Source: Massilia sp. CFBP 13721 (GTDB lineage: Bacteria; Pseudomonadota; Gammaproteobacteria; Burkholderiales; Burkholderiaceae_D). From it: a stretch of DNA of 64,000 nt. Every line of letters starts with the position of its first letter. The stretch's first letter is position 1. The position numbers and the translations under genes were made by a program. The notes under the pieces were generated by a model. That model ran no database searches. It was not told the DNA's origin and saw only the letters and a list, made by a program, of their open reading frames with translations. Shown one piece after another: positions 27,021-36,198 of the stretch. The stretch is taken from positions 287,765-351,764 of the forward strand of contig NZ_JACYUY010000002.1 of assembly GCF_014842025.1 (NCBI RefSeq), written 5' to 3'.

Positions 27021-28031
27021 TCAGGCCGCGCATACCTCGGCGCTGGCCGGCTGCGGCGCGGCGGCGTGCGGCACCAGCATCGCCGGCGGCACGCCGTTTT
27101 TAATCGCCGTCATTTCGGCCAGGATGGCGATGCCGATTTCGGACGGCGTCTTGCTGCCGATGTAGAGGCCGATCGGGCCATGCAGCCGGTCGAGTTCGGC
27201 GTCGGTCAGGTCGAACAGTTTCAGCCGCTCGCGCCGGCGCGCATTGTTCAGGCGCGAACCAATCGCGCCGACATAGAAGGCGTCCGATTTCAGGGCTTCC
27301 ATCAGGGCGAGGTCGTCGAGCTTGGGGTCGTGCGTTAACGCCACCACGGCGCTGCGCGCATCGAGCTTGGCCTCGAGGACGAGGTCGTCGGGCATCGCGT
27401 GCACCAGGTCGATGCCCGGCACGTTCCAGTCGGCCCGGTACTCCTCACGCGGGTCGCAGACGATGACGCGGTAATCCATCGCGCTCGCCACCTGCGCCAG
27501 GAAGCGCGACAGGGGACCGGCGCCGATGATGAACAGGCGCCAGCGCGGGCCGTGCACGGTGTACAAGGCTTCGTTTTCGACCCGCAGCACGGCGCCGGCC
27601 TCGGCACGCGCCAGGGTGACGGCGCCGCTGCCGAGGTCGAGCCGGCGTTCGAGCAGTTCGCCCCCTTCGAGGCGCTGCAGCAGGTCGCGCAGGCCGCTGG
27701 CGGGGCCGAGCGGTTCGATCGCCAGTTCGATGGTGCCGCCGCAGGGCAGGCCGAAGCGGTGCGCATCGTCGGCGCTGATGCCATAGCTGACGATGTGCGG
27801 CCGCGCGTCGGGTGCAATCCCCTTGGCGCGCACGTTCTCGATCAGGTCGTCCTCGATGCAGCCGCCGGAGACGGAGCCGATCACGCGGCCATCGTCGCGC
27901 ACCGCCAGCGTCGCCCCGATCGGGCGCGGGCTCGACCCCCAGGTCTTGATGACCGTGACCAGTTCACAGCGGTGTCCGGCATCGAGCCAGGCGGCTGCGG
28001 TCTTGAGTACGTCGAGGTCGAGGCTGTCCAT
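27021..28031 (-). CDS. XdhC/CoxI family protein
   Basis: 336 residues (MDSLDLDVLKTAAAWLDAGH). The N-terminal XdhC_CoxI domain carries VTVIKTWGSSPRPIGATLAVRDDGRVIGSVSGGCIEDDLIE. A Rossmann-type C-terminal domain starts near residue 165 (RLFIIGAGPLSRFLAQVAS) and ends with GLYIGSKTPSEIGIAILAE. XdhC proteins bind molybdenum cofactor, help sulfurate it and insert it into xanthine dehydrogenase-type enzymes. No xdhA/xdhB or coxL genes are near, but molybdenum cofactor genes occur elsewhere in the window (mobA-moeA, moaA). Confidence 0.9.
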   Translation of the reverse strand: MDSLDLDVLKTAAAWLDAGHRCELVTVIKTWGSSPRPIGATLAVRDDGRVIGSVSGGCIEDDLIENVRAKGIAPDARPHIVSYGISADDAHRFGLPCGGTIELAIEPLGPASGLRDLLQRLEGGELLERRLDLGSGAVTLARAEAGAVLRVENEALYTVHGPRWRLFIIGAGPLSRFLAQVASAMDYRVIVCDPREEYRADWNVPGIDLVHAMPDDLVLEAKLDARSAVVALTHDPKLDDLALMEALKSDAFYVGAIGSRLNNARRRERLKLFDLTDAELDRLHGPIGLYIGSKTPSEIGIAILAEMTAIKNGVPPAMLVPHAAAPQPASAEVCAA

Positions 28032-28113
28032 GGTGTGCGCGGGCGCTGCTGGTGAGGGATGTCAATGATACAAAAAATGCGGCCGAGATGTCGGCGGGGA
28101 GGAATGCGGCTTT

Positions 28114-28302
28114 GTAGGGTGGGCGCCCCGAGCCCACGCGGTACGGACGTATCCTTGCACCGATGACCGGAAATACTGTTTGAACGCGTCGGCAGGGCAC
28201 CCGCCCACCTTACGGGTGTGCCAGAGCCTTTGCAGGCGATCCTCGGGAGTCGCAGGTGTAAGGATGCGCACATACCGCGTGGGCACGGGGCACCCACCCT
28301 AC
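28114..28302. repeat. Inverted REP pair, locus 5
   Basis: Plus copy 28114-28140 and minus copy 28276-28302, GTAG ends outward. Each differs by one base from the copies flanking the RAYT gene. Between them, at 28195-28222, is a further partial palindrome with GGCACCCG / CGGGTGTGCC containing a degenerate CCACCTTACGG. The pair fills the 296-nt gap before the M48-like gene. Confidence 0.85.
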
Positions 28303-28327
28303 AACGGCGGTACCAGTAAAGCAGATG

Positions 28328-29410
28328 TTACGGCACCAGCGGCTTCTTCGACCCCTTCTTCGCCTTGACGTCTTCGATCGCCAGCTCCATCGCCGTCAGC
28401 CGCGCCGCGGTCGAGGGATGGTTGGCGGTGAAGCCGTTGGCCACGCTGGCCGGGTAGGCCGAGGCGAAGCGCTTCCAGAACGCCGGGGCGGCGTCGATGT
28501 TGTAGTCGGCGCGCGCCAGCAGGAAGATGGCGAGGCGGTCGGCGGCGGCGTCCAGGTTCGAGGGCATGGCCTTGATGCCGGCGCTGCCGTTGATCATGGC
28601 CAGGTCGGGGCTCATGCGCGTCAGGTTGTCGATCACGCTGGCCAGCGTGGCCTGGTTGCGCTGAGTGCGCGGGTGGTCGAGCATGTTGTGCGCCATCGTG
28701 CGCGCCAGCACGTAGGCGAGTTCGTCGTCGCTGCGCGCCACGCCCAGCATGCCGCGCGTGACCATGATGCGCGAACCGTCGGCGTAGGCGTTCACGTTGT
28801 CGCCGTTGCCCAGCTCGATGCCGTAGCCGCAGGCGCGCGTGACGGGAATGCTGAGGTCGCGCGGCTCGCCGTCGCGTTCGATCGACAGCGGCAGCTTTGC
28901 CTGCGAGGCGACGATCGGGGCGAACACGGCGCCGGCGCCGGACAGGGCGTTGGGGCCGGTCGGCAGCGGCTTGCCGCCGGCGGCGAGCAAGGCGTCCCCC
29001 AGGCGCAGACCGGCCTTGGCGGCGCCGCTGCCGGCCAGCACGCCGGTCACCTGCAGGCGTTCGTCCATGCCGAAGGCGAGGTGCGCCGCTTCGTTGTAGA
29101 GGCCCGGGTAGGCGTAGCGGTTCTTGGCGGTGAAGCCGAGCAGGTTGCGCGCGTGCTTCGTGCACAGCTGGGCATTGTCGATCAGCAGCGGCGCCGCCAC
29201 CCGGTACAGACGGTCTTGCAGCGCGGCCATCCTGGTCAGCGTATCGGCCGCGGCCGCCATCTCCGGCGTCATCTGCGTGCCCTGCGGGACTTCAGTGACG
29301 GGGCCGGGCAGGCCGGGCTGGCGGATCGGGGATGGGGTGCCGCAGGCTGCCAGCAGGGCGGCGGTGGCGACGGCAAGCGCGGCCGGGCGCAGACGATCAA
29401 TGCGAATCAT
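28328..29410 (-). CDS. PDZ-containing M48-like lipoprotein with degenerate active site
   Basis: 360 residues. Lipoprotein signal peptide with the lipobox LLAAC (acylated C23). A PDZ-like segment (about 115-190: VTGVLAGSGAAKAGLRLGDALLAAGG) is followed by an M48-type peptidase core: ARSDDELAYVLARTMAHNML (221-244), LDAAADRLAIFLLARADYNIDAAPAFWKRF and the C-terminal NHPSTAARLTAMELAI. In true M48 proteases the first helix holds HExxH; here the equivalent is RTMAH (237-241), with the first His and the Glu lost. The EAD-type third ligand is also absent. It is probably a non-catalytic relative at the cell envelope. 11 nt after dut. Confidence 0.78.
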   Translation of the reverse strand: MIRIDRLRPAALAVATAALLAACGTPSPIRQPGLPGPVTEVPQGTQMTPEMAAAADTLTRMAALQDRLYRVAAPLLIDNAQLCTKHARNLLGFTAKNRYAYPGLYNEAAHLAFGMDERLQVTGVLAGSGAAKAGLRLGDALLAAGGKPLPTGPNALSGAGAVFAPIVASQAKLPLSIERDGEPRDLSIPVTRACGYGIELGNGDNVNAYADGSRIMVTRGMLGVARSDDELAYVLARTMAHNMLDHPRTQRNQATLASVIDNLTRMSPDLAMINGSAGIKAMPSNLDAAADRLAIFLLARADYNIDAAPAFWKRFASAYPASVANGFTANHPSTAARLTAMELAIEDVKAKKGSKKPLVP

Positions 29411-29421
29411 GCTCTTCCTCG

Positions 29422-29871
29422 TTATTGTTTTCCGGTGCTGCCGAACCCTCCGGCGCCCCGTTCGCTCGATGCGAATTCATCGACGACATTGAAGCCCACC
29501 TGCAAGACGGGCACGATCACCAATTGCGCCAGGCGGTCCAGCGGCTGCAGCGTAAACGTCTGGTTGCCGCGGTTCCAGGTCGAGACCATCAGCTGGCCCT
29601 GGTAATCGGAGTCGATCAAGCCTACCAGATTGCCGAGCACGATGCCGTTCTTATGGCCGAGCCCACTGCGGGGCAGGATCATCGCCGCATAGCCCGGATC
29701 GGCCACATGGATGGCGAGACCGGTCGGCACCAGCACGGTCTGGCCCGGCTCGAGGATGAGCGGTGCGTCGATGCAGGCGCGCAGGTCGAGGCCGGCGCTG
29801 CCCGGGGTCGCGTAGGCCGGCAGCAGTTCCTTCATGCGCGGGTCGAGGATTTTTACGTCGATGGTCTTCAT
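29422..29871 (-). CDS. dut: Deoxyuridine 5'-triphosphate nucleotidohydrolase
   Basis: 149 residues from the ATG at 29869-29871 ([20 protein letters not shown]). dUTPase hydrolyses dUTP to dUMP, keeping uracil out of DNA and feeding thymidylate synthesis. All five trimeric dUTPase motifs are visible: [43 protein letters not shown] and the flexible C-terminal [10 protein letters not shown]. 18 nt after coaBC, the standard coaBC-dut order. Confidence 0.97.
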   Translation of the reverse strand: MKTIDVKILDPRMKELLPAYATPGSAGLDLRACIDAPLILEPGQTVLVPTGLAIHVADPGYAAMILPRSGLGHKNGIVLGNLVGLIDSDYQGQLMVSTWNRGNQTFTLQPLDRLAQLVIVPVLQVGFNVVDEFASSERGAGGFGSTGKQ

Positions 29872-29889
29872 GCGTCTATAAATCATTAA

Positions 29890-31110
29890 TCAGGTTAGCA
29901 GCGAGCGCTGTTCGAGGCGCTTGCCGATTTCGGACACCAGCTGGCGCGCCAGCGTCAGCTTGTCGGCGCGCGGCAGCACGGTGTGGCCGTGTTCGTCGAA
30001 CAGGACGATCGAATTCTCATCCTGCCCGAAGGTATGGTGGCCGATATTACCAACCAGCAAGGGGATGCCCTTGCGTTCGCGCTTGGCGGCGCCGTATTCC
30101 ACCAGGTTTTCCGATTCCGCGGCAAAACCGACACAATACGGCCAGCCCGAGAGCGAGGTGGTCGCGGCCACCGCGGCCAGGATGTCGGCGTTCTGCACGA
30201 ACTGCAGCTCCGGCGCGCCGCCGCCTTCCTGTTTTTTCAGCTTCTGTTCGCTGGCATTCGCCACGCGCCAGTCGGCCACCGCCGCCACGCCGACGAAAAT
30301 GTGCTGGCCTTCGACGCCCGCCATCACGGCGTCGTGCATCTGCTGGGCCGAGAGCACGTCGATGCGGCGCACGCCGTGCGGCGTCGGCAGTGCCGTAGGG
30401 CCGGACACCAGCGTTACCTCGGCGCCGGCCTCGCGCGCGGCGCGGGCGATGGCGTAACCCATCTTGCCCGACGAGAGATTGGTGATGCCGCGCACCGGAT
30501 CGATCGCCTCGAAGGTAGGACCGGCAGTGATCAGCACGCGCTTGCCGGCCAGGATCTTGTGCTGGAAGGAGGCGATCACTTCCTCGAGCAGCTGCTCGGG
30601 TTCGAGCATGCGTCCCAGCCCGGTCTCGCCGCAAGCCTGCTCGCCGGCGCCTGGGCCAAGGATGCAGATGCCGTCGCCGCGCAGGGTGGCGACGTTGCGC
30701 TGCGTGGCCGGGTTCTGCCACATCTCGACGTTCATCGCCGGCGCTACCAAGAGCGGCACGCCGTGCGGGCGCGCCAGGCACAGCGTCGAGAGCAGGTCGT
30801 CGCAGGCGCCGTGGGCGAGCTTGCGGATGAAGTCGGCCGAGCAGGGCGCGACCAGCACGGCGTGGGCGCCACGCGTGAGGTCGATGTGCGCCATGTTGTT
30901 GGGCATGCGCGCATCCCACTGATCCAGCCAGACCGGATTGCCCGAGAGCGCCTGCATGGTCACGGCGCCGATGAAGTGGGTCGCGGCCTCGGTCATGACG
31001 ACGTGGACCTGCGCGCCCTGTTTGATGAGCGCGCGGCACAGTTCCGCCGCCTTGTAGCAGGCGACGCCGCCGGACAGGCCTAGGACGATTTTCTTGCCTT
31101 GCAGGTCCAT
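29890..31110 (-). CDS. coaBC: Bifunctional phosphopantothenoylcysteine decarboxylase/synthase
   Basis: 406 residues. The N-terminal CoaC flavoprotein domain (about 1-190) shows GLSGGVACYKAAELCR, the catalytic His in SGNPVWLDQWDARMPNNMAHIDLTR, and the PAMN motif in VAPAMNVEMW. The C-terminal CoaB domain begins with VLITAGPTFEAIDPVRGITN and contains VSGPTALPTP and the KKQ-like loop. Two steps of coenzyme A synthesis from phosphopantothenate and cysteine to 4'-phosphopantetheine. Between lspA and dut in a tight minus-strand run. Confidence 0.96.
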   Translation of the reverse strand: MDLQGKKIVLGLSGGVACYKAAELCRALIKQGAQVHVVMTEAATHFIGAVTMQALSGNPVWLDQWDARMPNNMAHIDLTRGAHAVLVAPCSADFIRKLAHGACDDLLSTLCLARPHGVPLLVAPAMNVEMWQNPATQRNVATLRGDGICILGPGAGEQACGETGLGRMLEPEQLLEEVIASFQHKILAGKRVLITAGPTFEAIDPVRGITNLSSGKMGYAIARAAREAGAEVTLVSGPTALPTPHGVRRIDVLSAQQMHDAVMAGVEGQHIFVGVAAVADWRVANASEQKLKKQEGGGAPELQFVQNADILAAVAATTSLSGWPYCVGFAAESENLVEYGAAKRERKGIPLLVGNIGHHTFGQDENSIVLFDEHGHTVLPRADKLTLARQLVSEIGKRLEQRSLLT

Positions 31111-31134
31111 ATGCGTCTCCTTGTCAGTTCTTGC

Positions 31135-31662
31135 TCAGTTTTTATTCACGCGCCGCAGTTCATCGACGATGAACAGGAAGGCGCCAACCGAGATGCCGAT
31201 GTCGGCGACATTAAAGGCCGGGAAGTGGCCCCAACCACGCCAGTAAAAGTCGAGGAAGTCGATTACGTGGCCATAGGCGACGCGGTCGATCACGTTGCCG
31301 ATGGCGCCGCCCAGGATCAGGGCCAGGGCCCAGCAGAACAGGCGCTGTTCCGAATTACGCTTCAGGAGATAAAGAATGAAACCGATGGCGCCCACTGCGA
31401 TCGCCGTGAAGAACCAGCGCTGCCAGCCGCCCTGGTCGCCCAGGAAGGAAAACGCGGCGCCGGGGTTATACACCAGCACCAGGTTGAAGAAGCTCGTGAC
31501 CGGCAGCGTTTCGCCGTAGGTGAACAGCTTCGAGACCGTGATCTTGGTCAGCTGGTCGACCAATACGATGATGAAGGCGATCCCCAGCCATGGGGTCATG
31601 CCGGCGCTGCTGCCGGCTTTTTTGTGGACGCTCGTGATGCTCGGTTTTTTCTTGGTTGCCAT
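31135..31662 (-). CDS. lspA: Lipoprotein signal peptidase (signal peptidase II)
   Basis: 175 residues. Four transmembrane helices after a basic N-terminal extension ([20 protein letters not shown]). The catalytic aspartates are D126 (GNVIDRV) and D154 (FNVADIGIS). VDQLTK and NPGAAFSFL are also diagnostic. It cleaves prolipoprotein signal peptides at the inner membrane; its substrates in this window would include the M48-like lipoprotein. 69 nt after ileS, the usual ileS-lspA pair. Confidence 0.97.
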   Translation of the reverse strand: MATKKKPSITSVHKKAGSSAGMTPWLGIAFIIVLVDQLTKITVSKLFTYGETLPVTSFFNLVLVYNPGAAFSFLGDQGGWQRWFFTAIAVGAIGFILYLLKRNSEQRLFCWALALILGGAIGNVIDRVAYGHVIDFLDFYWRGWGHFPAFNVADIGISVGAFLFIVDELRRVNKN

Positions 31663-31731
31663 GGGAGTCGGGGTCAGATGTGGAAACCGCCATGCCGCGT
31701 TCAGACGGCATGGCGGCTGGCGTAAAACCGC

Positions 31732-34650
31732 TTACGCGAAACGGCGTGCTTCGCCGGCGCCGAACAGGTTGCTCACGCAGCGGTCGCACAGGCCTGGGTG
31801 CTCGTGGTCGTGGCCGACCGCAGGGCGGTAATGCCAGCAGCGCTCGCACTTCGGCGCTTCGGATGCCGTCACCTGCACCGCTTCTTCCGCTTCGTTGGCG
31901 GCCTGCTCGACCTTGGCCTGCGAGGTGATGAAGACGAATTTCAAATCGTCGTCCAGGCTCGCCAGCAGATCGTGCCTGGCGCCGGCGGCCTTGATCGTCA
32001 GCTCGGCCTGCAGCGAGGAGCCGATCGCACCCGAGGCGCGCACTTCTTCCAGCTGCTTGGTCACGTCGGCGCGTACTTCACGCAAGGCCGTGTACTTGGC
32101 CAGCAGGGCTTCGGCATCCGGCAGTTCCGGGAAAGTCCACAGCGTCTGCGTGAAGATGGTCTCGTCCGAATCCGCATAGGCTTGCTGGCCCGCGAACACG
32201 GCCCAGGCTTCCTCGGCGGTGAACGACAGCACAGGCGCCATCACGCGCAGCAGCGCATTGGCGATCTGCCACAGCGCGGTCTGCGCCGAACGGCGCGCGA
32301 CCGAGTCGACGCCGGTCGTGTACAGGCGGTCTTTCAGGATGTCGAGGTAGAAGCCGCCCAGGTCTTCCGAGCAGTAGTTCAGCAGGCGCGAGACGACCGG
32401 GTGGAATTCGTAGCGGTCGAAGTGCGCGCTGATGTCCTGCTGCAGCGCGGCCATCGAGGCGATCGCATAGCGGTCGATCTCGAACAGCTCGGCGGTCGGC
32501 ACGGTGTGCTGTGCCGGATCGAAGTCCGAGGTGTTCGCCAGCAGGAAGCGCAGCGTGTTGCGGATGCGGCGGTACGATTCCGTGACGCGTTTCAGGATCT
32601 CTTCGCTGATCGACAGTTCGCCGGTGTAGTCGGTCGAAGCTACCCACAGGCGCAGGATGTCGGCGCCGAGGGTGTCCGAGATCTTCTGCGGCGCCATCGT
32701 GTTGCCGAGCGACTTGCTCATCTTCTTGCCGTGTTCGTCGACCGTGAAGCCGTGGGTCAGCAGCGCTTTATAGGGTGGCGTCCCGTTCAGCATCGACGAG
32801 GTCAGCAGCGACGAGTGGAACCAGCCGCGGTGCTGGTCCGAGCCTTCCAGGTAGAGGTCGGCCGGGAAGGTTGACTGCGCCGCGTGCGAACCGCGCAGCA
32901 CGGTCTGGTGGGTGGCGCCGGAATCGAACCAGACGTCGAGCGTGTCCTTGTTCTTTTCGTAGATATCGGCGTCGTCGCCCAGCAGTTCGCGCGGGTCGAG
33001 CGCTTGCCAGGCGTCGATGCCATTCGCTTCGATCAGCTTGGCCACCTGCTCGAGCAGTTCCGGGGTGCGCGGATGCAGCGCGCCGGTTTCCTTGTGGATG
33101 AAGAAGGCCATCGGCACGCCCCACTGGCGCTGGCGCGACAGGGTCCAGTCCGGACGGTTCTCGATCATGCCGTGCAGGCGCGCCTGGCCCCAGTCCGGGA
33201 AGAACTGGGTCTTGTCGATGCCGGCGAGGGCCGTTTCGCGCAGGGTCGGGCCGCCATCTTTCGGCGTGATGTCCATGCCGGCGAACCACTGCGACGTCGC
33301 CCGGTAGACGATCGGGGTCTTGTGGCGCCAGCAGTGCATGTAGCTGTGGTCGAACATTTTGAGTTCGAACAGCGCGCCGGCGGCGGTCAGCGCGGCGCAG
33401 ATCGGTTTACTCGCTTCCCAGATCGTCAGGCCGCCGAACAACGGCAGCGAGCTGGCGAAACGGCCGTCGCCCATCACCGGTTTGAGGATCTCGTCGTCCT
33501 TCATGCCGTGCGCTTTGCACGAGATAAAGTCTTCCAGGCCATAGGCCGGCGCCGAGTGGACCACGCCGGTGCCGCTCTCGGTGGTGACGTAGTCGGCCAG
33601 GTAGACCGGCGAGGTGCGGTCGTAGAACGGATCGGCGGCGAACAGCGGGTGCTTGAAGCGCATGCCTTCGAGCTTGTCGCCCGTGGTGGTGGCGATGACC
33701 TGGCCTTCGAATTTGTAGCGCGCCAGGCAGGATTCGACCAGGTCTTGCGCCAGGATCAGCAGCAGCGGCTGGCCATCGCGCTCGGTCTGTACCAGCGCGT
33801 AGGTCACTTCCGGATTGACGTTCAGCGCCTGGTTCGACGGGATCGTCCACGGCGTCGTGGTCCAGATCACGATGAAACCGTTCATCGTCGGCAGCGACGG
33901 CAAGCCGAATGCGGCCGCCAGTTTTTCTTCTTCCGCGAACGGGAAGCCGACGTCGATCGCCGGGTCGCGCTTGTCCTGGTATTCGACTTCCGCTTCGGCC
34001 AGGGCCGAGCCGCAATCGAAGCACCAGTTGACGGGCTTGAGGCCGCGGTAGACATAGCCTTTATCGAGCAGCTTGCCCAGCGCGCGCAGCTCGTCGGCCT
34101 CGTTACCGTAGGCCATGGTCATGTACGGGTTTTCCCATTCGCCGAGCACGCCCAGGCGGATGAAACCGGCGCGCTGGCGGTCGATCTGTTCGAGCGCGTA
34201 GGCGCGTGCTTTTTGCAGCACTTCGGCGGTCGGCAGGTTCTTGCCGTACAGCTTTTCGATCTGGATCTCGATCGGCATGCCGTGGCAATCCCAGCCCGGC
34301 ACATACGGGGCGTCGAAGCCGGCCATGGTGCGCGACTTCACCACCATGTCTTTCAGGATCTTGTTCACGGCGTGGCCGAGGTGGATGTCGCCGTTCGCAT
34401 ACGGCGGACCATCGTGCAGTACGAAGCTCGGACGGCCCTTGGCCGCCTTGCGGATGCGGTGATAGATCTGCTTGTCCTGCCATTGCTTGACCCAGCCCGG
34501 CTCGCGCTTGGCGAGGTCGCCGCGCATCGGGAATGGGGTGTCGGTCATGTTGACCGCGTATTTACTCACAGGCTTGCTAACAGGCTTGCCTTCAGGTTTT
34601 TTGCCGGCCTTCTGGGCGGGCGCATTCTGGACTGGTTTGTTTTCGGACAT
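31732..34650 (-). CDS. ileS: Isoleucyl-tRNA synthetase
   Basis: 972 residues. A class I synthetase charging tRNA-Ile. An Ala/Lys/Pro-rich N-terminal extension of about 30 residues precedes the catalytic core: HIGH-type motif [13 protein letters not shown], an editing (CP1) domain around [25 protein letters not shown] loop KKMSKSLGN, an anticodon-binding helical domain and a C-terminal zinc-binding domain with CERCWHYRP and LCDRCVSNL. The zinc domain places it with the ordinary bacterial (mupirocin-sensitive) type. Upstream is ribF, downstream lspA. Confidence 0.98.
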   Translation of the reverse strand: MSENKPVQNAPAQKAGKKPEGKPVSKPVSKYAVNMTDTPFPMRGDLAKREPGWVKQWQDKQIYHRIRKAAKGRPSFVLHDGPPYANGDIHLGHAVNKILKDMVVKSRTMAGFDAPYVPGWDCHGMPIEIQIEKLYGKNLPTAEVLQKARAYALEQIDRQRAGFIRLGVLGEWENPYMTMAYGNEADELRALGKLLDKGYVYRGLKPVNWCFDCGSALAEAEVEYQDKRDPAIDVGFPFAEEEKLAAAFGLPSLPTMNGFIVIWTTTPWTIPSNQALNVNPEVTYALVQTERDGQPLLLILAQDLVESCLARYKFEGQVIATTTGDKLEGMRFKHPLFAADPFYDRTSPVYLADYVTTESGTGVVHSAPAYGLEDFISCKAHGMKDDEILKPVMGDGRFASSLPLFGGLTIWEASKPICAALTAAGALFELKMFDHSYMHCWRHKTPIVYRATSQWFAGMDITPKDGGPTLRETALAGIDKTQFFPDWGQARLHGMIENRPDWTLSRQRQWGVPMAFFIHKETGALHPRTPELLEQVAKLIEANGIDAWQALDPRELLGDDADIYEKNKDTLDVWFDSGATHQTVLRGSHAAQSTFPADLYLEGSDQHRGWFHSSLLTSSMLNGTPPYKALLTHGFTVDEHGKKMSKSLGNTMAPQKISDTLGADILRLWVASTDYTGELSISEEILKRVTESYRRIRNTLRFLLANTSDFDPAQHTVPTAELFEIDRYAIASMAALQQDISAHFDRYEFHPVVSRLLNYCSEDLGGFYLDILKDRLYTTGVDSVARRSAQTALWQIANALLRVMAPVLSFTAEEAWAVFAGQQAYADSDETIFTQTLWTFPELPDAEALLAKYTALREVRADVTKQLEEVRASGAIGSSLQAELTIKAAGARHDLLASLDDDLKFVFITSQAKVEQAANEAEEAVQVTASEAPKCERCWHYRPAVGHDHEHPGLCDRCVSNLFGAGEARRFA

Positions 34651-34725
34651 AAATTTCTTCGGTAAGGGAATGCGGAATTGGCTGTGCGGTCTTTACCGCC
34701 AGCCACGCGGACGTGGCGTCGCGCG

Positions 34726-35730
34726 TCAAATTCGGTCGGTGGCGGTCAGGGCGCCGGCGCGGGCGGCGCTGCGCAGGTCGTGGCGCAGCCTGTGGTCGCT
34801 GAACCAGGCGCGCGCCTGGTGCGCGTCCTGGTGGATCGCGGCGGTGAGGGTGTCGAGGTCGACATACTTTTCCTCGTCGCGCAGTTTTTGCAGGAACTCG
34901 ACGCGCACCAGCTTGCCGTAGCAAGGACGGTCGTAGTCGAAGATGTGCACTTCCAGCAGCATGCGGCCGGCGTCCTCGATAGTGGGGCGCACGCCCAGGC
35001 TCGCCACCGCCGGCAAGGGCCGGTCGGCCAGGCCATGCACCTGCACGACGAAGATGCCTTGCAGGGCAGGGCGGTGCATGACGCGCAGATTCAGGGTCGG
35101 GAAACCGAGGGTGCGGCCGAGCTTGGCGCCGTGGATCACGTGGCCGGACATGGCGTACGGATGGCCGAGCAGGGCGCAGGTGGCCTGCAAGTCGCCGGCG
35201 GCCAGCGCGGCGCGCACGGCCGAGGACGAAATGCGCTGCTCGCCTTCGCGCACGGTCGGCAGGGTTTCGACCTGGAAGCCGTGGCGGCGCCCGGCTTCCT
35301 TGAGCATCTCGACGTTGCCGGCGCGTTTGGCGCCGTAGCAGAAATCGTCGCCGACCATCAGCCACTTGACGTGCAGGCCGTCGACCAGCACGCGCTGGGT
35401 AAAGTCTTCCGGAGAGATGGAGGCGAACTGTTCGTTGAAGTGTTCGACAATGACGCGGTCGATGCCGGCGGCGGAGAGGTCTTCCAGCTTGTCGCGCAGG
35501 TTGGCGATGCGCGCCGGGGCGCGGCTGAGGTCGCCGCTGCGGCGGGCAAAGTATTCGCGCGGGTGCGGCTCGAAGGTCATGACCGCCGCTTCCAGTCCCA
35601 GCGCCGCGCTGGCGGCACGCACGCGCGCCAGCAAGGCCTGGTGGCCGCGATGGACGCCGTCGAAATTGCCGATCGTGAGCGCGCACGGTGCACGCGCCAC
35701 GTCGTTGGGAAGTCCGCGAAATACCTTCAT
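34726..35730 (-). CDS. ribF: Bifunctional riboflavin kinase/FAD synthetase
   Basis: 334 residues from the ATG at 35728-35730 (MKVFRGLPNDVARAPCALTI). N-terminal FMN adenylyltransferase domain with ALTIGNFDGVHRGHQALL (HxGH nucleotidyl transfer motif), TFEPHPREYF and ISSSAVRAAL; C-terminal flavokinase domain with GHVIHGAKLGRTLGFPTLNL and LRDEEKYVDLDTL. It makes FMN and FAD from riboflavin. First gene of ribF-ileS-lspA-coaBC-dut. The gap 35731-36198 behind it (468 nt) holds REP sequences and a terminator, but no gene. Confidence 0.96.
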   Translation of the reverse strand: MKVFRGLPNDVARAPCALTIGNFDGVHRGHQALLARVRAASAALGLEAAVMTFEPHPREYFARRSGDLSRAPARIANLRDKLEDLSAAGIDRVIVEHFNEQFASISPEDFTQRVLVDGLHVKWLMVGDDFCYGAKRAGNVEMLKEAGRRHGFQVETLPTVREGEQRISSSAVRAALAAGDLQATCALLGHPYAMSGHVIHGAKLGRTLGFPTLNLRVMHRPALQGIFVVQVHGLADRPLPAVASLGVRPTIEDAGRMLLEVHIFDYDRPCYGKLVRVEFLQKLRDEEKYVDLDTLTAAIHQDAHQARAWFSDHRLRHDLRSAARAGALTATDRI

Positions 35731-35887
35731 TGGTGGTTCCAGAATGCCCGGCAAGCCTGCCACGCATGTCGTGGTCAGCCATGCCGCGGGGCGAAAACCT
35801 TGATTATACGGTATAGACTTGCCGCTGTTGGCGCCTCGTGCCGACGCGAAACTTTGCAATGCGTTGGCGGCGTTATCGGTCAGGCAG

Positions 35888-36106
35888 GTAGGGTGGTCGG
35901 CTATACCCCGGGCGGTGGTGTAGCCGCAGCCATGACGCCGCCCACGCGTGACGGCCGCGTCACGACTGCCCGGTTGTTTGATGGCCGGCGGCTTCGCGGC
36001 ATTCGACGCATGGTCTTGATAAGGGCAGGCTAAATGCTGGCGTTACGCGTGGGCGGCGGACACGCTGCAGACAGATCATAGGTACGGGTGGAGCCGGCCA
36101 CCCTAC
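35888..36106. repeat. REP-type sequences, locus 6
   Basis: An irregular plus copy at 35888-35948 opens GTAGGGTGGTCGGC, contains an internal hairpin (GGCTATACC / GGTGGTGTAGCC) and ends CCCACGCG. A minus copy at 36084-36106 has the stem GGGTGG/CCACCC and shares 22 bases with the copy at 55406. Between them nothing recognisable is seen. Confidence 0.65.
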
Positions 36107-36136
36107 GGCAGGCGTTATCCTGGGCAATCAACGGAC

Positions 36137-36171
36137 GAAAAAAAACGCCGCCTGCGAACAGGCGGCGTTTT
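36137..36171 (-). terminator. Terminator of the tonB-exb-TPR operon
   Basis: Perfect stem AAAACGCCGCCTG / CAGGCGGCGTTTT with a four-base loop, followed on the minus strand by eight T residues. It lies 28 nt beyond the TPR gene stop. Confidence 0.93.
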
Positions 36172-36198
36172 GCCGATCGACGAGCGATCGAGAGGCGC

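Noticed and set aside
28195..28222. Hairpin with GGCACCCG / CGGGTGTGCC considered as a terminator
   Set aside because: No T tract on either strand, and it contains a degenerate REP core, so it is treated as part of the REP locus.
32884..34665. Plus-strand frame of about 590 codons opposite ileS
   Set aside because: Antisense to the conserved IleS; translation has no known domain.
34678..36033. Plus-strand frame of about 450 codons opposite ribF
   Set aside because: Overlaps the whole of ribF on the other strand. No motif, and the 3' part runs through REP sequence.
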